DNA from: Actinokineospora spheciospongiae
GTDB taxonomy: Bacteria > Actinomycetota > Actinomycetes > Mycobacteriales > Pseudonocardiaceae
Direction of reading: 5' to 3'
Assembly (NCBI RefSeq): GCF_000564855.1
Contig: NZ_AYXG01000228.1
Coordinates: 1 to 39,578, forward strand
DNA length: 39,578 bases
The notes under the pieces were generated by a model. That model was not told the origin of the DNA and made no database searches. It saw nothing but the letters and a program-made list of their open reading frames with translations. Positions within the stretch are counted from its first letter, which is position 1; each line of letters starts with the position of its first letter. Below, piece by piece: positions 19,178 through 27,950 of the stretch. The position numbers were made by a program, and so were the translations under genes.

Positions 19178-21703
19178 ATGGCGAGCCGCTCCACGACCCC
19201 CAAGAACTCCACGACCGGCCGGGCGCGGTCGTCGGCGGGCGGCACCCGCAAGACCCCGGCCAAGGCGCCCGCGAAGGCGCCCACCCGCACCGCGGCCAAG
19301 ACCCCCGCCCGGTCCGCGGCGAAGGCACCCGCCAAGCGCGCCCCCGCGCGCGGCAAGACCGCCCCGCCGCCGAGCAGGGGCGCGTTCGCCTCCGCCTGGG
19401 GCGTGCTCGCCAAGGGCGTCGGCTCCCTGGCCCGCGCGATCGGCCGCACCAAGGAACTCGACCCGGCGCACCGCCGCGACGGCATCGCCTTCGGGCTGAT
19501 CGCCCTGGGCCTGGTGCTCGGCGCCGCCGTGTGGTGGCGGGCAGCGGGCATCGTCGGTGCGGGCCTGGAGATCGGTGTGCGCACCGTGTTCGGCGCGCTG
19601 GCGACCATCGTCCCGCCCGCCCTGCTGGCCGTCGGGGTGATCCTGATGCGCTCGGACCCGCAGCCGGAGAAGCGGCCCCGCTACGCCGTCGGCGCGCTGC
19701 TGATCTCGCTGGCGCTGCTGGGCGTGCTGCACGTGTTCGCCGGGATGCCCGAGGACAACCACGGGCGGATGTTCGCCGGTGGTGCGCTCGGGTTCTTCTC
19801 CGGAGGCCTGCTCGCCAAGGGCGTCACCGCCTGGGTCGCGGTGCCGGTGCTGTTCCTGGTCCTCGGCTTCGGCGTGCTGGTCTTCACCGGCACCCCGGTC
19901 CGCGAGATCCCCACCCGGCTGCGCGAGCTGGGCCGCCTCCCCGACGACGAAGACCTCGAAGACCGCCACGTCGGCATCGACGAACTCGACCTCGGCGACC
20001 CCGACCCGCTCGCCGAGCCGCCGCTGCGCCCGCGCAAGCCCCGCGGGCGCAAGGCCGCCGAGGAGGCCGAGGGCGCCCAGCCCACGCTGCCGCTGGACGC
20101 GCCCGCCGAACCGGTCCGCAAGCGCCCGGTGCCGCGGGTCGAGGAGACCCCGCAGGTCACCGAGGCCCCCCGCGACCCGGACAGCATCACCGTCACCCGC
20201 GTCGTCGACGGCGACTACCGGCTGCCCGACCCCTCGGTCCTGACCGCGGGCGACGCGCCCAAGACCCGCAGCAAGGCCAACGACGCGATGATCGAGGCCA
20301 TCACCGGCGTCCTCGACCAGTTCTCCATCGACGCCCAGGTCACCGGCTTCACCCGCGGCCCGACGGTCACCCGCTACGAGGTCGAGCTCGGCCCCGGGGT
20401 GAAGGTCGAGAAGATCACCGCGCTGACCAAGAACATCGCCTACGCGGTGGCCACCGACAACGTCCGGCTGCTGGCGCCCATCCCGGGCAAGTCCGCGGTC
20501 GGCATCGAGGTGCCCAACGCCGACCGCGAGATGGTCCGCCTCGGCGACGTGCTGCGCTCCACGACCGCCCTGTCCGACTCCCACCCCATGGTGGTGGGCC
20601 TGGGCAAGGACATCGAGGGCCACATGATCACCGCGAACCTGGCGAAAATGCCGCACCTGCTGTGCGCGGGCTCCACCGGTTCCGGCAAGTCCAGCTTCGT
20701 CAACTCCATGCTGGTCTCGCTGCTGGCCAGGGCCACCCCCGACGAGGTCAGGATGATCCTGATCGACCCGAAGATGGTCGAGCTGACCCCGTACGAGGGC
20801 ATCCCGCACCTGATCACGCCCATCATCACCCAGCCGAAGAAGGCGGCGGCGGCGCTGACCTGGCTGGTGGAGGAGATGGAGCAGCGCTACCAGGACATGC
20901 AGGCCAACCGGGTCCGCCACATCGACGACTTCAACAAGAAGGTCAAGACCGGCGAGATCAGCGCCCCGCCCGGCAGCGAGCGCGTGTACCGCCCCTACCC
21001 GTACATCCTGGCCATCGTCGACGAGCTGGCCGACCTGATGATGACCGCCCCCCGCGACGTCGAGGACGCCATCGTCCGCATCACCCAGAAGGCCCGCGCG
21101 GCGGGCATCCACCTCGTGCTGGCCACCCAGCGCCCCTCGGTCGACGTGGTCACCGGCCTGATCAAGACCAACGTCCCGTCCCGGCTGGCGTTCGCCACCT
21201 CGTCGCTGACCGACTCCAGGGTCATCCTCGACCAACCCGGCGCCGAGAAGCTCATCGGCATGGGCGACGGCCTCTACCTGCCCATGGGCGCCTCGAAGCC
21301 CGTCCGCGTCCAGGGCGCGTACGTCAGCGACGAGGAGATCATGGCCATCGTCGCCTTCACCAAGGAACAGGCCCAGCCCGACTACACCGACGGCGTCACC
21401 GCCGCCAAGGCAGGCGAGAAGAAGGAGATCGACCCCGACATCGGCGACGACCTGGAACTGCTGGTGCAGGCCACGGAGCTGATCGTCACCTCCCAGTTCG
21501 GCTCCACGTCGATGCTCCAGCGCAAGCTCCGCGTCGGCTTCGCCAAGGCCGGTCGCCTGATGGACCTCCTGGAGACCAGGGGCGTCGTCGGCCCCTCGGA
21601 GGGCTCCAAGGCCCGGGACGTCCTGATCAAACCGGAAGAACTCGACGGCGTCCTGTACGAGATGCGCGGCGGCGGCCCGGTCGAGGTGTCCGATGAGGAC
21701 TGA
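19178..21703 (+). CDS. ftsK: DNA translocase FtsK/SpoIIIE
   Basis: An 841-residue septal DNA pump that clears chromosomes from the division site. The N-terminal 85 residues are a Lys/Ala/Pro/Thr-rich basic cytoplasmic stretch (histone-H1-like). About four membrane spans follow between residues 100 and 250. An acidic/Pro-rich linker comes next, then the motor: Walker A GSTGSGKS near residue 498, Walker B ILAIVDELADLMM, and ATQRPSVDVVTG. The gamma winged helix at the C-terminus (ATELIVTSQFGSTSMLQRKL, VGFAKAGRLMDLLE) reads polar DNA motifs. Leaderless ATG. In mycobacteria argA is adjacent; here three accessory genes lie between. Confidence 0.96.
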   Translation: MASRSTTPKNSTTGRARSSAGGTRKTPAKAPAKAPTRTAAKTPARSAAKAPAKRAPARGKTAPPPSRGAFASAWGVLAKGVGSLARAIGRTKELDPAHRRDGIAFGLIALGLVLGAAVWWRAAGIVGAGLEIGVRTVFGALATIVPPALLAVGVILMRSDPQPEKRPRYAVGALLISLALLGVLHVFAGMPEDNHGRMFAGGALGFFSGGLLAKGVTAWVAVPVLFLVLGFGVLVFTGTPVREIPTRLRELGRLPDDEDLEDRHVGIDELDLGDPDPLAEPPLRPRKPRGRKAAEEAEGAQPTLPLDAPAEPVRKRPVPRVEETPQVTEAPRDPDSITVTRVVDGDYRLPDPSVLTAGDAPKTRSKANDAMIEAITGVLDQFSIDAQVTGFTRGPTVTRYEVELGPGVKVEKITALTKNIAYAVATDNVRLLAPIPGKSAVGIEVPNADREMVRLGDVLRSTTALSDSHPMVVGLGKDIEGHMITANLAKMPHLLCAGSTGSGKSSFVNSMLVSLLARATPDEVRMILIDPKMVELTPYEGIPHLITPIITQPKKAAAALTWLVEEMEQRYQDMQANRVRHIDDFNKKVKTGEISAPPGSERVYRPYPYILAIVDELADLMMTAPRDVEDAIVRITQKARAAGIHLVLATQRPSVDVVTGLIKTNVPSRLAFATSSLTDSRVILDQPGAEKLIGMGDGLYLPMGASKPVRVQGAYVSDEEIMAIVAFTKEQAQPDYTDGVTAAKAGEKKEIDPDIGDDLELLVQATELIVTSQFGSTSMLQRKLRVGFAKAGRLMDLLETRGVVGPSEGSKARDVLIKPEELDGVLYEMRGGGPVEVSDED

Positions 21704-21793
21704 CGTCTCGAACGGATAACGACCCACCCGGCACGCGGCACGCCCACGGGTCCGGGAGCGACCAACAGTCGCACCCTCCTGAAAGGACCCGCC

Positions 21794-22261
21794 GTGGCCC
21801 AGTACGACGTCCCCACCTACCCGACCACCGAATTCCCGTGGGGCGCCCTCATCGGCATTCTCGCCGTCACCGCGGTCTTCGCCGTCATCGGCATCGCCGC
21901 GATGTGGAAGATCTTCACCAAGGCGGGCGAACCCGGCTGGGCGGCCATCGTCCCGATCTACAACACCATCGTCCTGCTCAAGATCAGCGGCAAGCAGACC
22001 TGGTGGCTGATCATGTTCTTCATCCCGGTCGCGAACATCGTGTTCATGATCCTCACGCTGGCCGGGCTGTCGCGCTCGTTCGGCAAGGACGCGGGCTTCA
22101 CGGTGCTGCTGGTGCTGCTCCCGTTCATCGGCTACCCGATCCTGGGCTTCGGCAAGGCGGCGTACGTGGGCGCGGGTGGCATCCCGAGGCGCTATGCCGA
22201 CTACACGCAGCAGGGCGGCTACCACCTGCCGCAGCAGCACGGGTACCAGCAGGGCTACTGA
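21794..22261 (+). CDS. DUF5684-like small membrane protein
   Basis: A 155-residue membrane protein with four hydrophobic spans (LIGILAVTAVFAVIGIAAMW; WLIMFFIPVANIVFMILTLA; FTVLLVLLPFIGYPILGF) and the family-typical AGEPGWAAIVPIYNTIVLLKI, where Trp/Pro precede a conserved Asn. The tail is Gly/Gln/Tyr-rich (QQGGYHLPQQHGYQQGY). Function is unknown; relatives are sometimes annotated as signal-peptidase-I associated. The GTG has GAAAGGA at good spacing. Its last 7 bases overlap the convergent NACHT gene. Confidence 0.85.
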   Translation: MAQYDVPTYPTTEFPWGALIGILAVTAVFAVIGIAAMWKIFTKAGEPGWAAIVPIYNTIVLLKISGKQTWWLIMFFIPVANIVFMILTLAGLSRSFGKDAGFTVLLVLLPFIGYPILGFGKAAYVGAGGIPRRYADYTQQGGYHLPQQHGYQQGY

Positions 22262-25200
22262 GGTCCTCCGGTCACGGTGATGTTCGGCCCGAGCTTGTCC
22301 AGCCCGGTCGCCTCCACTCCGTGCAGGGTGATGGTGACCGGTTGGTCAAGAACAGTGAGTGGGGTCAAATCAACCCTACCGTGGTGACCTATCAGGTTCA
22401 ATTCTTCCAACGTCCGAACACGTTGCACTGGCGTTATGTCCTGGCCTTCTTCGTCAAGCCACAGTGAAAGGATTCGGATGTTCGGGAAGAGGGGAAGGGT
22501 TGACTTCAGATCCACATTTTTGTCAAATGTCAGAACTTGGATGCTGGGAGATTCGGACCTTCCGAAATTTGGATTGGATGAACCCCAGAGGGTGAGGTTC
22601 TCAAGTTTGGGAAGTGACATGGCTGTGGAGACGTCCTTAAGGCCTGGGGCGTCGTGGATTCCCAGGTAGACCAGTTCGCTGAGTGTGGAGATGAACTCCA
22701 TTTTTCGTGTTCGCGGTGTTGTGAGGCGCAACATGTTCAGCCGGGTGAGTGCTCGGAGAGTGTTCAGGCCGGTGATTCCCTTCCCGGTGTCACCCAACAG
22801 TACGATTTCTTGCAGGTGTGCCATCTGGCGCAGTGGGGATAGATCGATGTCCGGGTAGTCGACTTGGCCGAGTACGAGCGCGGTCAGTCGATCGTCGACG
22901 CTCAAGAAAGACAGATCTGCTCGATGGCCGAAGATGTTAACGGTGAAGCTCTTGAGATGTTGCAAGACGCTCAGGTATTGTACGTGGGTGGCTGATTCAA
23001 TGAGTATGTGTCCGCTGGAGAGGGGGGCATTCGCCAGCACTTCCTTTGCGTAGTGCTCGGGGTTGGCGAAGTTCCACCCGGATGCGAGTGCCTGTTGAAC
23101 CTGAGTTCTCGGGTCGAGCGCGTATCTGCCCAGCAGTCGTAGCGCTTGTGGGCTGCCCACCAAGACCGCTGATCGCACGCACGCGGCGGCGGATGCGGCG
23201 GAGACGCTCGACAGGTCGTGCGGAAGGTGCCGAAGAGTCCGATCCCCCAAGGTCGACAGAGATCGAGCCTCGACCGAGCGCTTGGGTGGGAACAAGGTTT
23301 CCAGAGCGGTGTCCAGACGTGCTGCGGTGTCCTCATCCAGGGTATGCGCCGTTTCCATGCAGCCCGCCGCGACCAAGCGGAGCTTGCGGGAGTGGCGGGG
23401 CTCTGCGGCGGCCCGATCCAGGATGGCGTTGATGATCTCGCGGCGGACCGGGACCGCCGCGTGGCCCACACCCATGATCACCGTCTCCCGCCACTGCTCC
23501 AGGTGCGCGTTCCGCACCAGCACCTCGCCGTAGTGCTCCTCCGCCGCGTACTTGCCCGCCAAGTACTCCTGGAACGTCCGGTGTACGAAGTCCACCCGCC
23601 CCGGCACCGGTTCCCGCAGCACTCCACTGCGCTCCAGCAGGTGCTCCAACATCTCCCCGGCCTCGATGCCCTGCGCGCCCGGAACACGGCGGATCGCCGC
23701 CCCGATCTGGTGCACCGCCTCCTCCACCTTCGCCTCGGAACGGGCGCATAGGGTGAGCCACCAGGCCAGGTACTGGAGGATGGTGACCTTCGCCGATCCG
23801 CTCAGCAGGATCTCCGATGGGATCTCCCGTTCGACGTCCCGGCGCTCCAGCAGCAGGTCCAGCGCCGCCGCGTACAGGTGCATCCGGTCCGGTGGCAGGT
23901 GCTTGCGCCGGTCCAGGTTCAGGGCGCACAGCATCGCGCACAGCAGTGGGGTGGCGGCCAGGGCGCGCAGGTGGCGGTTGCCCTCCAGTTGGCGCAGCAG
24001 GGCCGCCTCGTACTCGCCCAGTTCCTCCACCGGGCAGGGCAGCCCGCCGGTCTGTCGGACAGCCGCGTGCCAGCGCTGGGTGAACTCGGCGATGTCCGCC
24101 GGGGTCATCGGTTCCAGGTCCAGTGTCTGGAACCCCAATTCGGTCAGCCAGCGTGGTTTGGCCGCCGCGGGGCGAGAGGTGACCACGACCTCGGTGTGCG
24201 GGTAGGCCACCAGCAGTTCCGACAGCCAACGGCGGACCCGCGAACGGCGGTCGGCGCGGAGTTCGTCCACTCCGTCGATCAAGAGGACGGCGCGACCGTC
24301 GACGAACTGGCGGGCCGCCCACGCTGTCGGCTCGAAGTCCGCGATCGGTGCCGCCGCTGCGGCGATCAACCCGGCCGGTTGGGGCAGGTTCCCGTCGGCG
24401 AAGCTGCGGAGGCGGACCAGGAATGGGACCTTGCCGTTCCACGGTGCCAGCGGGCCGGTGAAACCCGCCCGCGACGCCGTCACCGCGATCCACTGGAGCA
24501 GGGTCGTCTTGCCCGAGCCCGCCGTGCCGCGCAGCAGGGTGCGGCGGGAACCGGCCAGAGCCTGCTCGACCCGGATGCCTTCGGTGCGCTGGTGGTCGAG
24601 GATCGACAGCCACTCCTCCTTCGGAGCCGCGCCGGAGACGGTCAGGCTCAGGTAGGCCACGCTGACCGACGTCCGGGGGCGGTACCGGCGGACATCGATG
24701 CCGAACATCTCCAGTTCGTCCAGCGCCTCGCTCAGGAACCCCAGGTACCGCCGCGCGAAGTCGTCGTCCAGCGTCGTGCCGTCGGGGGCGGTGAGGCTGG
24801 GGCGGGGGAGGCGGTTGAGGACTTCGCCCACCGAGTCGGCGAGGTCGCCGACCCTGCTCAGCAGTTCCGTCAGCGCCCGGGGTTGGAAGGCCGGGAGTTG
24901 GGTGATGACGCTGACCAGGCAGGCGCAGGTTTCCAGCAGCACCAGGTCGAACAGGGCGACCGCGTCGGCGGACAGGCCCGCCCTGCGGGTGGCGTCGGGG
25001 ACCTCGGCCCGGATGCGGCGCACCAGTTCGGCCGGGTCCAGGTCCGCGCTCAGGAGCAGGGTGTCGGTCAGGTCGACGTCGCACAGCGTGTCGATGACGG
25101 CGTCCAAGGCGGCTTGGCGTTCGTTGTCCGGCAGGCCCCTCAGTTCCGTGTGCAGCGCCGGTTCGAGGCGTTGGGCGACGCGGTCGCCGATGTCCTCGAG

Positions 25201-25362
25201 CTGGCGGGACAGCTTGCGGCGGGTGAAGCCGTCCGCCGCCCCGGGCAGCGTCAGGTCGGTCAGCGACGCCGTCCGCTCGACCTTCTTGCGGCGGTCGCCC
25301 AGCCAGGCCTTGGCGGCGTGGGTGGCGACCAGTCTGCCCAGGGTCAGGGCGATCTCAAGCAC
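22255..25362 (-). CDS. NACHT-domain NTPase with C-terminal leucine-rich repeats (NLR-like)
   Basis: A 1035-residue STAND ATPase. Residues 1-250 are an all-helical N-terminal module (start VLEIALTLGRLVATHAAKAW) like the helical domains that precede NACHT in actinobacteria; no nuclease or TIR motif is seen. The NACHT core has Walker A GTAGSGKTT (279-287), Walker B AVLLIDGVDEL (about 358-368) and sensor VVVTSRP, followed by winged-helix/arm parts with FVHRTFQEYLAGKY. About 770-1035 are irregular leucine-rich repeats of 22-24 residues (LPKLENLTLWGSS, FPNIRILSLWL). Bacterial NACHT proteins include antiphage sensors, and that role is inferred here. GC falls from 75% in the core to 43-47% in the repeats. 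GTG 25362 is chosen because the upstream frame is non-family; a CATCAT box stands 6 bases before it. Confidence 0.88.
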   Translation of the reverse strand: MLEIALTLGRLVATHAAKAWLGDRRKKVERTASLTDLTLPGAADGFTRRKLSRQLEDIGDRVAQRLEPALHTELRGLPDNERQAALDAVIDTLCDVDLTDTLLLSADLDPAELVRRIRAEVPDATRRAGLSADAVALFDLVLLETCACLVSVITQLPAFQPRALTELLSRVGDLADSVGEVLNRLPRPSLTAPDGTTLDDDFARRYLGFLSEALDELEMFGIDVRRYRPRTSVSVAYLSLTVSGAAPKEEWLSILDHQRTEGIRVEQALAGSRRTLLRGTAGSGKTTLLQWIAVTASRAGFTGPLAPWNGKVPFLVRLRSFADGNLPQPAGLIAAAAAPIADFEPTAWAARQFVDGRAVLLIDGVDELRADRRSRVRRWLSELLVAYPHTEVVVTSRPAAAKPRWLTELGFQTLDLEPMTPADIAEFTQRWHAAVRQTGGLPCPVEELGEYEAALLRQLEGNRHLRALAATPLLCAMLCALNLDRRKHLPPDRMHLYAAALDLLLERRDVEREIPSEILLSGSAKVTILQYLAWWLTLCARSEAKVEEAVHQIGAAIRRVPGAQGIEAGEMLEHLLERSGVLREPVPGRVDFVHRTFQEYLAGKYAAEEHYGEVLVRNAHLEQWRETVIMGVGHAAVPVRREIINAILDRAAAEPRHSRKLRLVAAGCMETAHTLDEDTAARLDTALETLFPPKRSVEARSLSTLGDRTLRHLPHDLSSVSAASAAACVRSAVLVGSPQALRLLGRYALDPRTQVQQALASGWNFANPEHYAKEVLANAPLSSGHILIESATHVQYLSVLQHLKSFTVNIFGHRADLSFLSVDDRLTALVLGQVDYPDIDLSPLRQMAHLQEIVLLGDTGKGITGLNTLRALTRLNMLRLTTPRTRKMEFISTLSELVYLGIHDAPGLKDVSTAMSLPKLENLTLWGSSNPNFGRSESPSIQVLTFDKNVDLKSTLPLFPNIRILSLWLDEEGQDITPVQRVRTLEELNLIGHHGRVDLTPLTVLDQPVTITLHGVEATGLDKLGPNITVTGGPQ

Positions 25363-25420
25363 GCCTCGATGATGCCCGGTCCGGTGAGCCCGTGGGTGTG
25401 ATCGGGCGACACGACCGGCG

Positions 25421-25446
25421 GTGACCGGGGCCGGGGCCCCGGTCAC
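25421..25446 (-). terminator. Terminator between PLA2 and NACHT genes
   Basis: GTGACCGGGGCC and GGCCCCGGTCAC form a 12-bp perfect dyad with two bases between (the tip must open to make a loop). It starts 10 bases past the PLA2 stop and implies that the NACHT gene is transcribed on its own. Confidence 0.7.
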
Positions 25447-25456
25447 CCGGGCGACC

Positions 25457-25909
25457 TCAGCTATTGCCGAACTGGCGCACAGCCGTGTAGTACACGTCGG
25501 CGGTGCGGTTGCAGGACCAGTTGCCCGCGCAGATCGTGTACAGGTCCGACTTGAAGTTGTTGTCGATGCGCAGGCGGTTGTCCTCGGTGAACCGGCCCTG
25601 CTTCTTGTAGTTGCGGTACCCGAAGTCGTGGCGGTAGCAGGCCTTGACGAAGTTGAAGCCGAAGGGGTTGTCCGGGGAGTTGGAGCAGCCGTCCGACGAC
25701 CAGTCGAGCTGGCTGGCGTACGGGCGGTTGGCCCGGGTGGTCTGGAAGGTGTTCAGGCTCTGGCTGAACAGGTAGCTGTCGGTGGTGCTGCGCAGTTGGG
25801 TGGCGCTGAGGTCGGCGGACGCGGTGCCCGCGCCGACGACCAGGGCGCAGGCGGCGGCGACGGACGCGACGACACCGCGGGAGGCACGACGCAGGGTGGA
25901 CGTGGCCAC
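25457..25909 (-). CDS. Secreted prokaryotic phospholipase A2
   Basis: A 150-residue secreted lipase that should release fatty acids from the sn-2 position of phospholipids, using calcium. The signal peptide is residues 1-32 (cut after GTASA). The catalytic helix is [11 protein letters not shown] with H94/D95, preceded by [15 protein letters not shown]; four cysteines in the mature part (75, 91, 127, 133) make two disulfides, as in Streptomyces PLA2. The GTG start has AGGAGAA upstream. A terminator-like dyad separates it from the NACHT gene, so a shared function is doubtful. Confidence 0.93.
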   Translation of the reverse strand: MATSTLRRASRGVVASVAAACALVVGAGTASADLSATQLRSTTDSYLFSQSLNTFQTTRANRPYASQLDWSSDGCSNSPDNPFGFNFVKACYRHDFGYRNYKKQGRFTEDNRLRIDNNFKSDLYTICAGNWSCNRTADVYYTAVRQFGNS

Positions 25910-25962
25910 GGGGTTCTCCTGGGGGAGTGGGGAAACGGCCCGTCATTCATCCCACCGCCGCC

Positions 25963-25984
25963 CCGGCGCGGGGTACCCCGCCGG
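25963..25984 (-). terminator. Weak hairpin downstream of argA-like gene
   Basis: CCGGC...GGGGTACCCC...GCCGG forms an imperfect GC-rich hairpin with a two-base bulge, 50 bases past the stop of the minus-strand acetyltransferase and before the PLA2 gene. Confidence 0.35.
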
Positions 25985-26033
25985 ACCCCACTGTGTGTGC
26001 CGGACCGCCCCTAGAGCGGGTTTGAGGGGTGCT

Positions 26034-26528
26034 TCAGAGCTTCAGCAGCATCCTCGTGTTTCCCAGGGTGTTGGGCTTGACGTACTCCAGGTCCAGGAAC
26101 TCCGCGACACCCTCGTCCATCGAGCGGCGCATCTCCTCGTAGACCTCCGGGCTGACCGGGGTGCCGTCGATCTCGACGAAGCCGTGCCGGGCGAAGAACT
26201 CGGTCTCGAAGGTCAGCACGAAGATCCGCGCCAGGCCCAGCTCGCGGGCGACCGCGATCAGCCGGTCGGCGAGCAGGTGCCCGACACCCCGGCCCAGCGC
26301 CTCGGGGCGCACGGCGATGGTGCGGATCTCGGCGATGTCCTCCCACAGGACGTGCAGCGCGCCGCAGCCCATCAGCTCGCCGTCGATCTCGACCACCCAG
26401 AACTCCTGGACGTCCTCGTACAGGGTCACCGTGGGCTTGGCGAGCAGGACCTTGCCGACGTAGGCGTCGATGATCTTCTTCATGGCCCGGACGTCGGTGG
26501 TCTTCGCCCTGCGCACAACCGGTCTCAT
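26034..26528 (-). CDS. argA: N-acetylglutamate synthase, short GNAT type
   Basis: A 164-residue stand-alone acetyltransferase of the Rv2747 type that makes N-acetylglutamate, the first step of arginine synthesis. The start [18 protein letters not shown] is typical. The acetyl-CoA motif is [19 protein letters not shown], and [16 protein letters not shown] then LPEVYEEM-like text ([15 protein letters not shown]) matches the family C-terminus. It lacks the amino-acid kinase domain of E. coli ArgA. ATG 26528 lies 7 bases from TAGATT, a leaderless arrangement. In mycobacteria this gene neighbours ftsK; here NACHT, PLA2 and the DUF5684-like gene intervene. Confidence 0.9.
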   Translation of the reverse strand: MRPVVRRAKTTDVRAMKKIIDAYVGKVLLAKPTVTLYEDVQEFWVVEIDGELMGCGALHVLWEDIAEIRTIAVRPEALGRGVGHLLADRLIAVARELGLARIFVLTFETEFFARHGFVEIDGTPVSPEVYEEMRRSMDEGVAEFLDLEYVKPNTLGNTRMLLKL

Positions 26529-26535
26529 CCCCGGG

Positions 26536-26541
26536 AATCTA
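26536..26541 (-). promoter_or_regulatory. -10 box TAGATT of argA, leaderless
   Basis: On the minus strand TAGATT is followed by 7 bases and the ATG, with no ribosome-binding site. Confidence 0.5.
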
Positions 26542-26681
26542 GTCCCGCCCCTCCGGTCCGTCGCGCCGGGACCGGCACCGGCGCGCGACACCGTGTGGCA
26601 CAGCACATCGCCCGATCGGCCCCGGCGGGGCAGGCTGGGGACCCCGGTCCGCCCGGCCGGGCGGGGAGTGGAGGAGCAGCG

Positions 26682-27896
26682 ATGCGCCAGGCAGTCATCT
26701 GCGAGCCGGTCCGCACCGCGGTCGGCCGGTTCGGCGGTGTGTACACCGGTGTGCCGGTGACCGAGTTGGCCGCGACCGTCATCCGCGAACTGCTCGCGCG
26801 CACCGGCGTCGACCCGGCGCTGGTGGACGACGTCGTGTTCGGCCAGTGCCACCCCAACGGCGAGGCGCCCGCGCTGGGCCGGGTCGCCGCCCTCGACGCC
26901 GGGCTGCCGGTGGGGGTGCCCGGCACCCAGCTCGACCGGCGCTGCGGCTCCGGCCTGCAAGCGGTGCTCGACGCCGCCATGCGGGTGCAGACCGGCGCGG
27001 CCGACGTGGTGGTCGCGGGCGGCGCGGAGAACATGAGCCAGGTCGAGTTCTACTCCACGGCGATGCGCTGGGGCGTCAAGGGCACCGGCGTCGAGCTGCA
27101 CGACCGGCTGGCCAGGGCGCGGGTGACCGCGGGCGGGGTGAACTTCCCGGTCGACGGCGGCATGGTCGAGACCGCGGAGAACCTGCGCCGCGAGTACCGC
27201 GTCTCCCGCACCGCGCAGGACGAGCTGTCCGCGCGGTCGCACCAGCGGGCCGTGGCCGCGATCGAGGCCGGGCGCTTCGCCGAGGAGATCGTGCCGGTGG
27301 CGGTGCCGGGCAAGCGCGGCAAGCCCGCCACCCCGGTCGACCGCGACGAGCACCCGCGCGCGGACACCACCACCGAGACCCTGGCCGGGCTCAAGCCGAT
27401 CATGGGCAGGCAGGACCCGGGGGCCACCGTCACCGCGGGCAACGCCAGCGGCCAGAACGACGGCGCGGCGGCCTGCCTGGTCACCACCCCGGAGAGGGCC
27501 GCCGAGCTGGGCCTGCGCCCGCTGGCCAGGCTGGTGTCGTGGGCCGCCGCAGGCGTGCCACCGCACCTGATGGGGCTCGGCCCGGTGCCCGCCACCGCCA
27601 AGGCCCTCGACCGCGCGGGCCTCACCCTCGCCGACGTGGACCTGGTGGAGCTGAACGAGGCGTTCGCCGCCCAGGTCCTCGCCGTGGCCGCCGAGTGGGG
27701 GCTGACCGGCGCCGACTGGGACCGCGTCAACGTCAACGGCTCCGGGATCTCGTTGGGCCACCCGCTCGGCGCGACCGGCGTCCGCATCCTGACCACCATG
27801 TTGCGCGAGCTGGACCGCCGCGAGGGGCGGTACGCGCTGGAGACCATGTGCATCGGCGGCGGGCAGGGCCTGGCCGCGGTGTTCGAGCGGGTCTGA
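26682..27896 (+). CDS. Thiolase (acetyl-CoA acetyltransferase)
   Basis: A 404-residue thiolase that makes or cleaves 3-ketoacyl-CoA. The acyl-accepting cysteine is C88 in [24 protein letters not shown] carries the NEAF motif, [10 protein letters not shown] the catalytic His, and [13 protein letters not shown] the second Cys. It is a degradative/biosynthetic type II form by length and motif. The ATG has GGAGTGGAGGAG upstream. It stands alone between argA (-) and a lytic transglycosylase (-), with no other beta-oxidation gene near, so the pathway cannot be fixed. A strong bidirectional terminator follows. Confidence 0.94.
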   Translation: MRQAVICEPVRTAVGRFGGVYTGVPVTELAATVIRELLARTGVDPALVDDVVFGQCHPNGEAPALGRVAALDAGLPVGVPGTQLDRRCGSGLQAVLDAAMRVQTGAADVVVAGGAENMSQVEFYSTAMRWGVKGTGVELHDRLARARVTAGGVNFPVDGGMVETAENLRREYRVSRTAQDELSARSHQRAVAAIEAGRFAEEIVPVAVPGKRGKPATPVDRDEHPRADTTTETLAGLKPIMGRQDPGATVTAGNASGQNDGAAACLVTTPERAAELGLRPLARLVSWAAAGVPPHLMGLGPVPATAKALDRAGLTLADVDLVELNEAFAAQVLAVAAEWGLTGADWDRVNVNGSGISLGHPLGATGVRILTTMLRELDRREGRYALETMCIGGGQGLAAVFERV

Positions 27897-27897
27897 G

Positions 27898-27938
27898 ACG
27901 CCGAGAGCCGCCCGGAGGGGCCGGGCGGCTCTCGGCGT
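27898..27938 (+). terminator. Bidirectional terminator between thiolase and transglycosylase genes
   Basis: Arms 27898-27915 and 27921-27938 pair perfectly over 18 base pairs with the loop AGGGG. It begins 2 bases past the thiolase stop and 13 bases from the stop of the convergent gene. Confidence 0.92.
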
Positions 27939-27950
27939 GCGGTCAGCGGG

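Noticed and set aside
22255-25909. NACHT plus PLA2 as one effector-sensor operon
   Set aside because: The PLA2 has a signal peptide, so it leaves the cytosol, and a 12-bp dyad after its stop separates the two genes.
25782-27761. Long open frames on both strands across 25782-27896 (704 and 575 residues)
   Set aside because: They are extensions of the thiolase and argA frames in GC-rich DNA. Only the thiolase part from 26682 and the argA part up to 26528 have family sequence.
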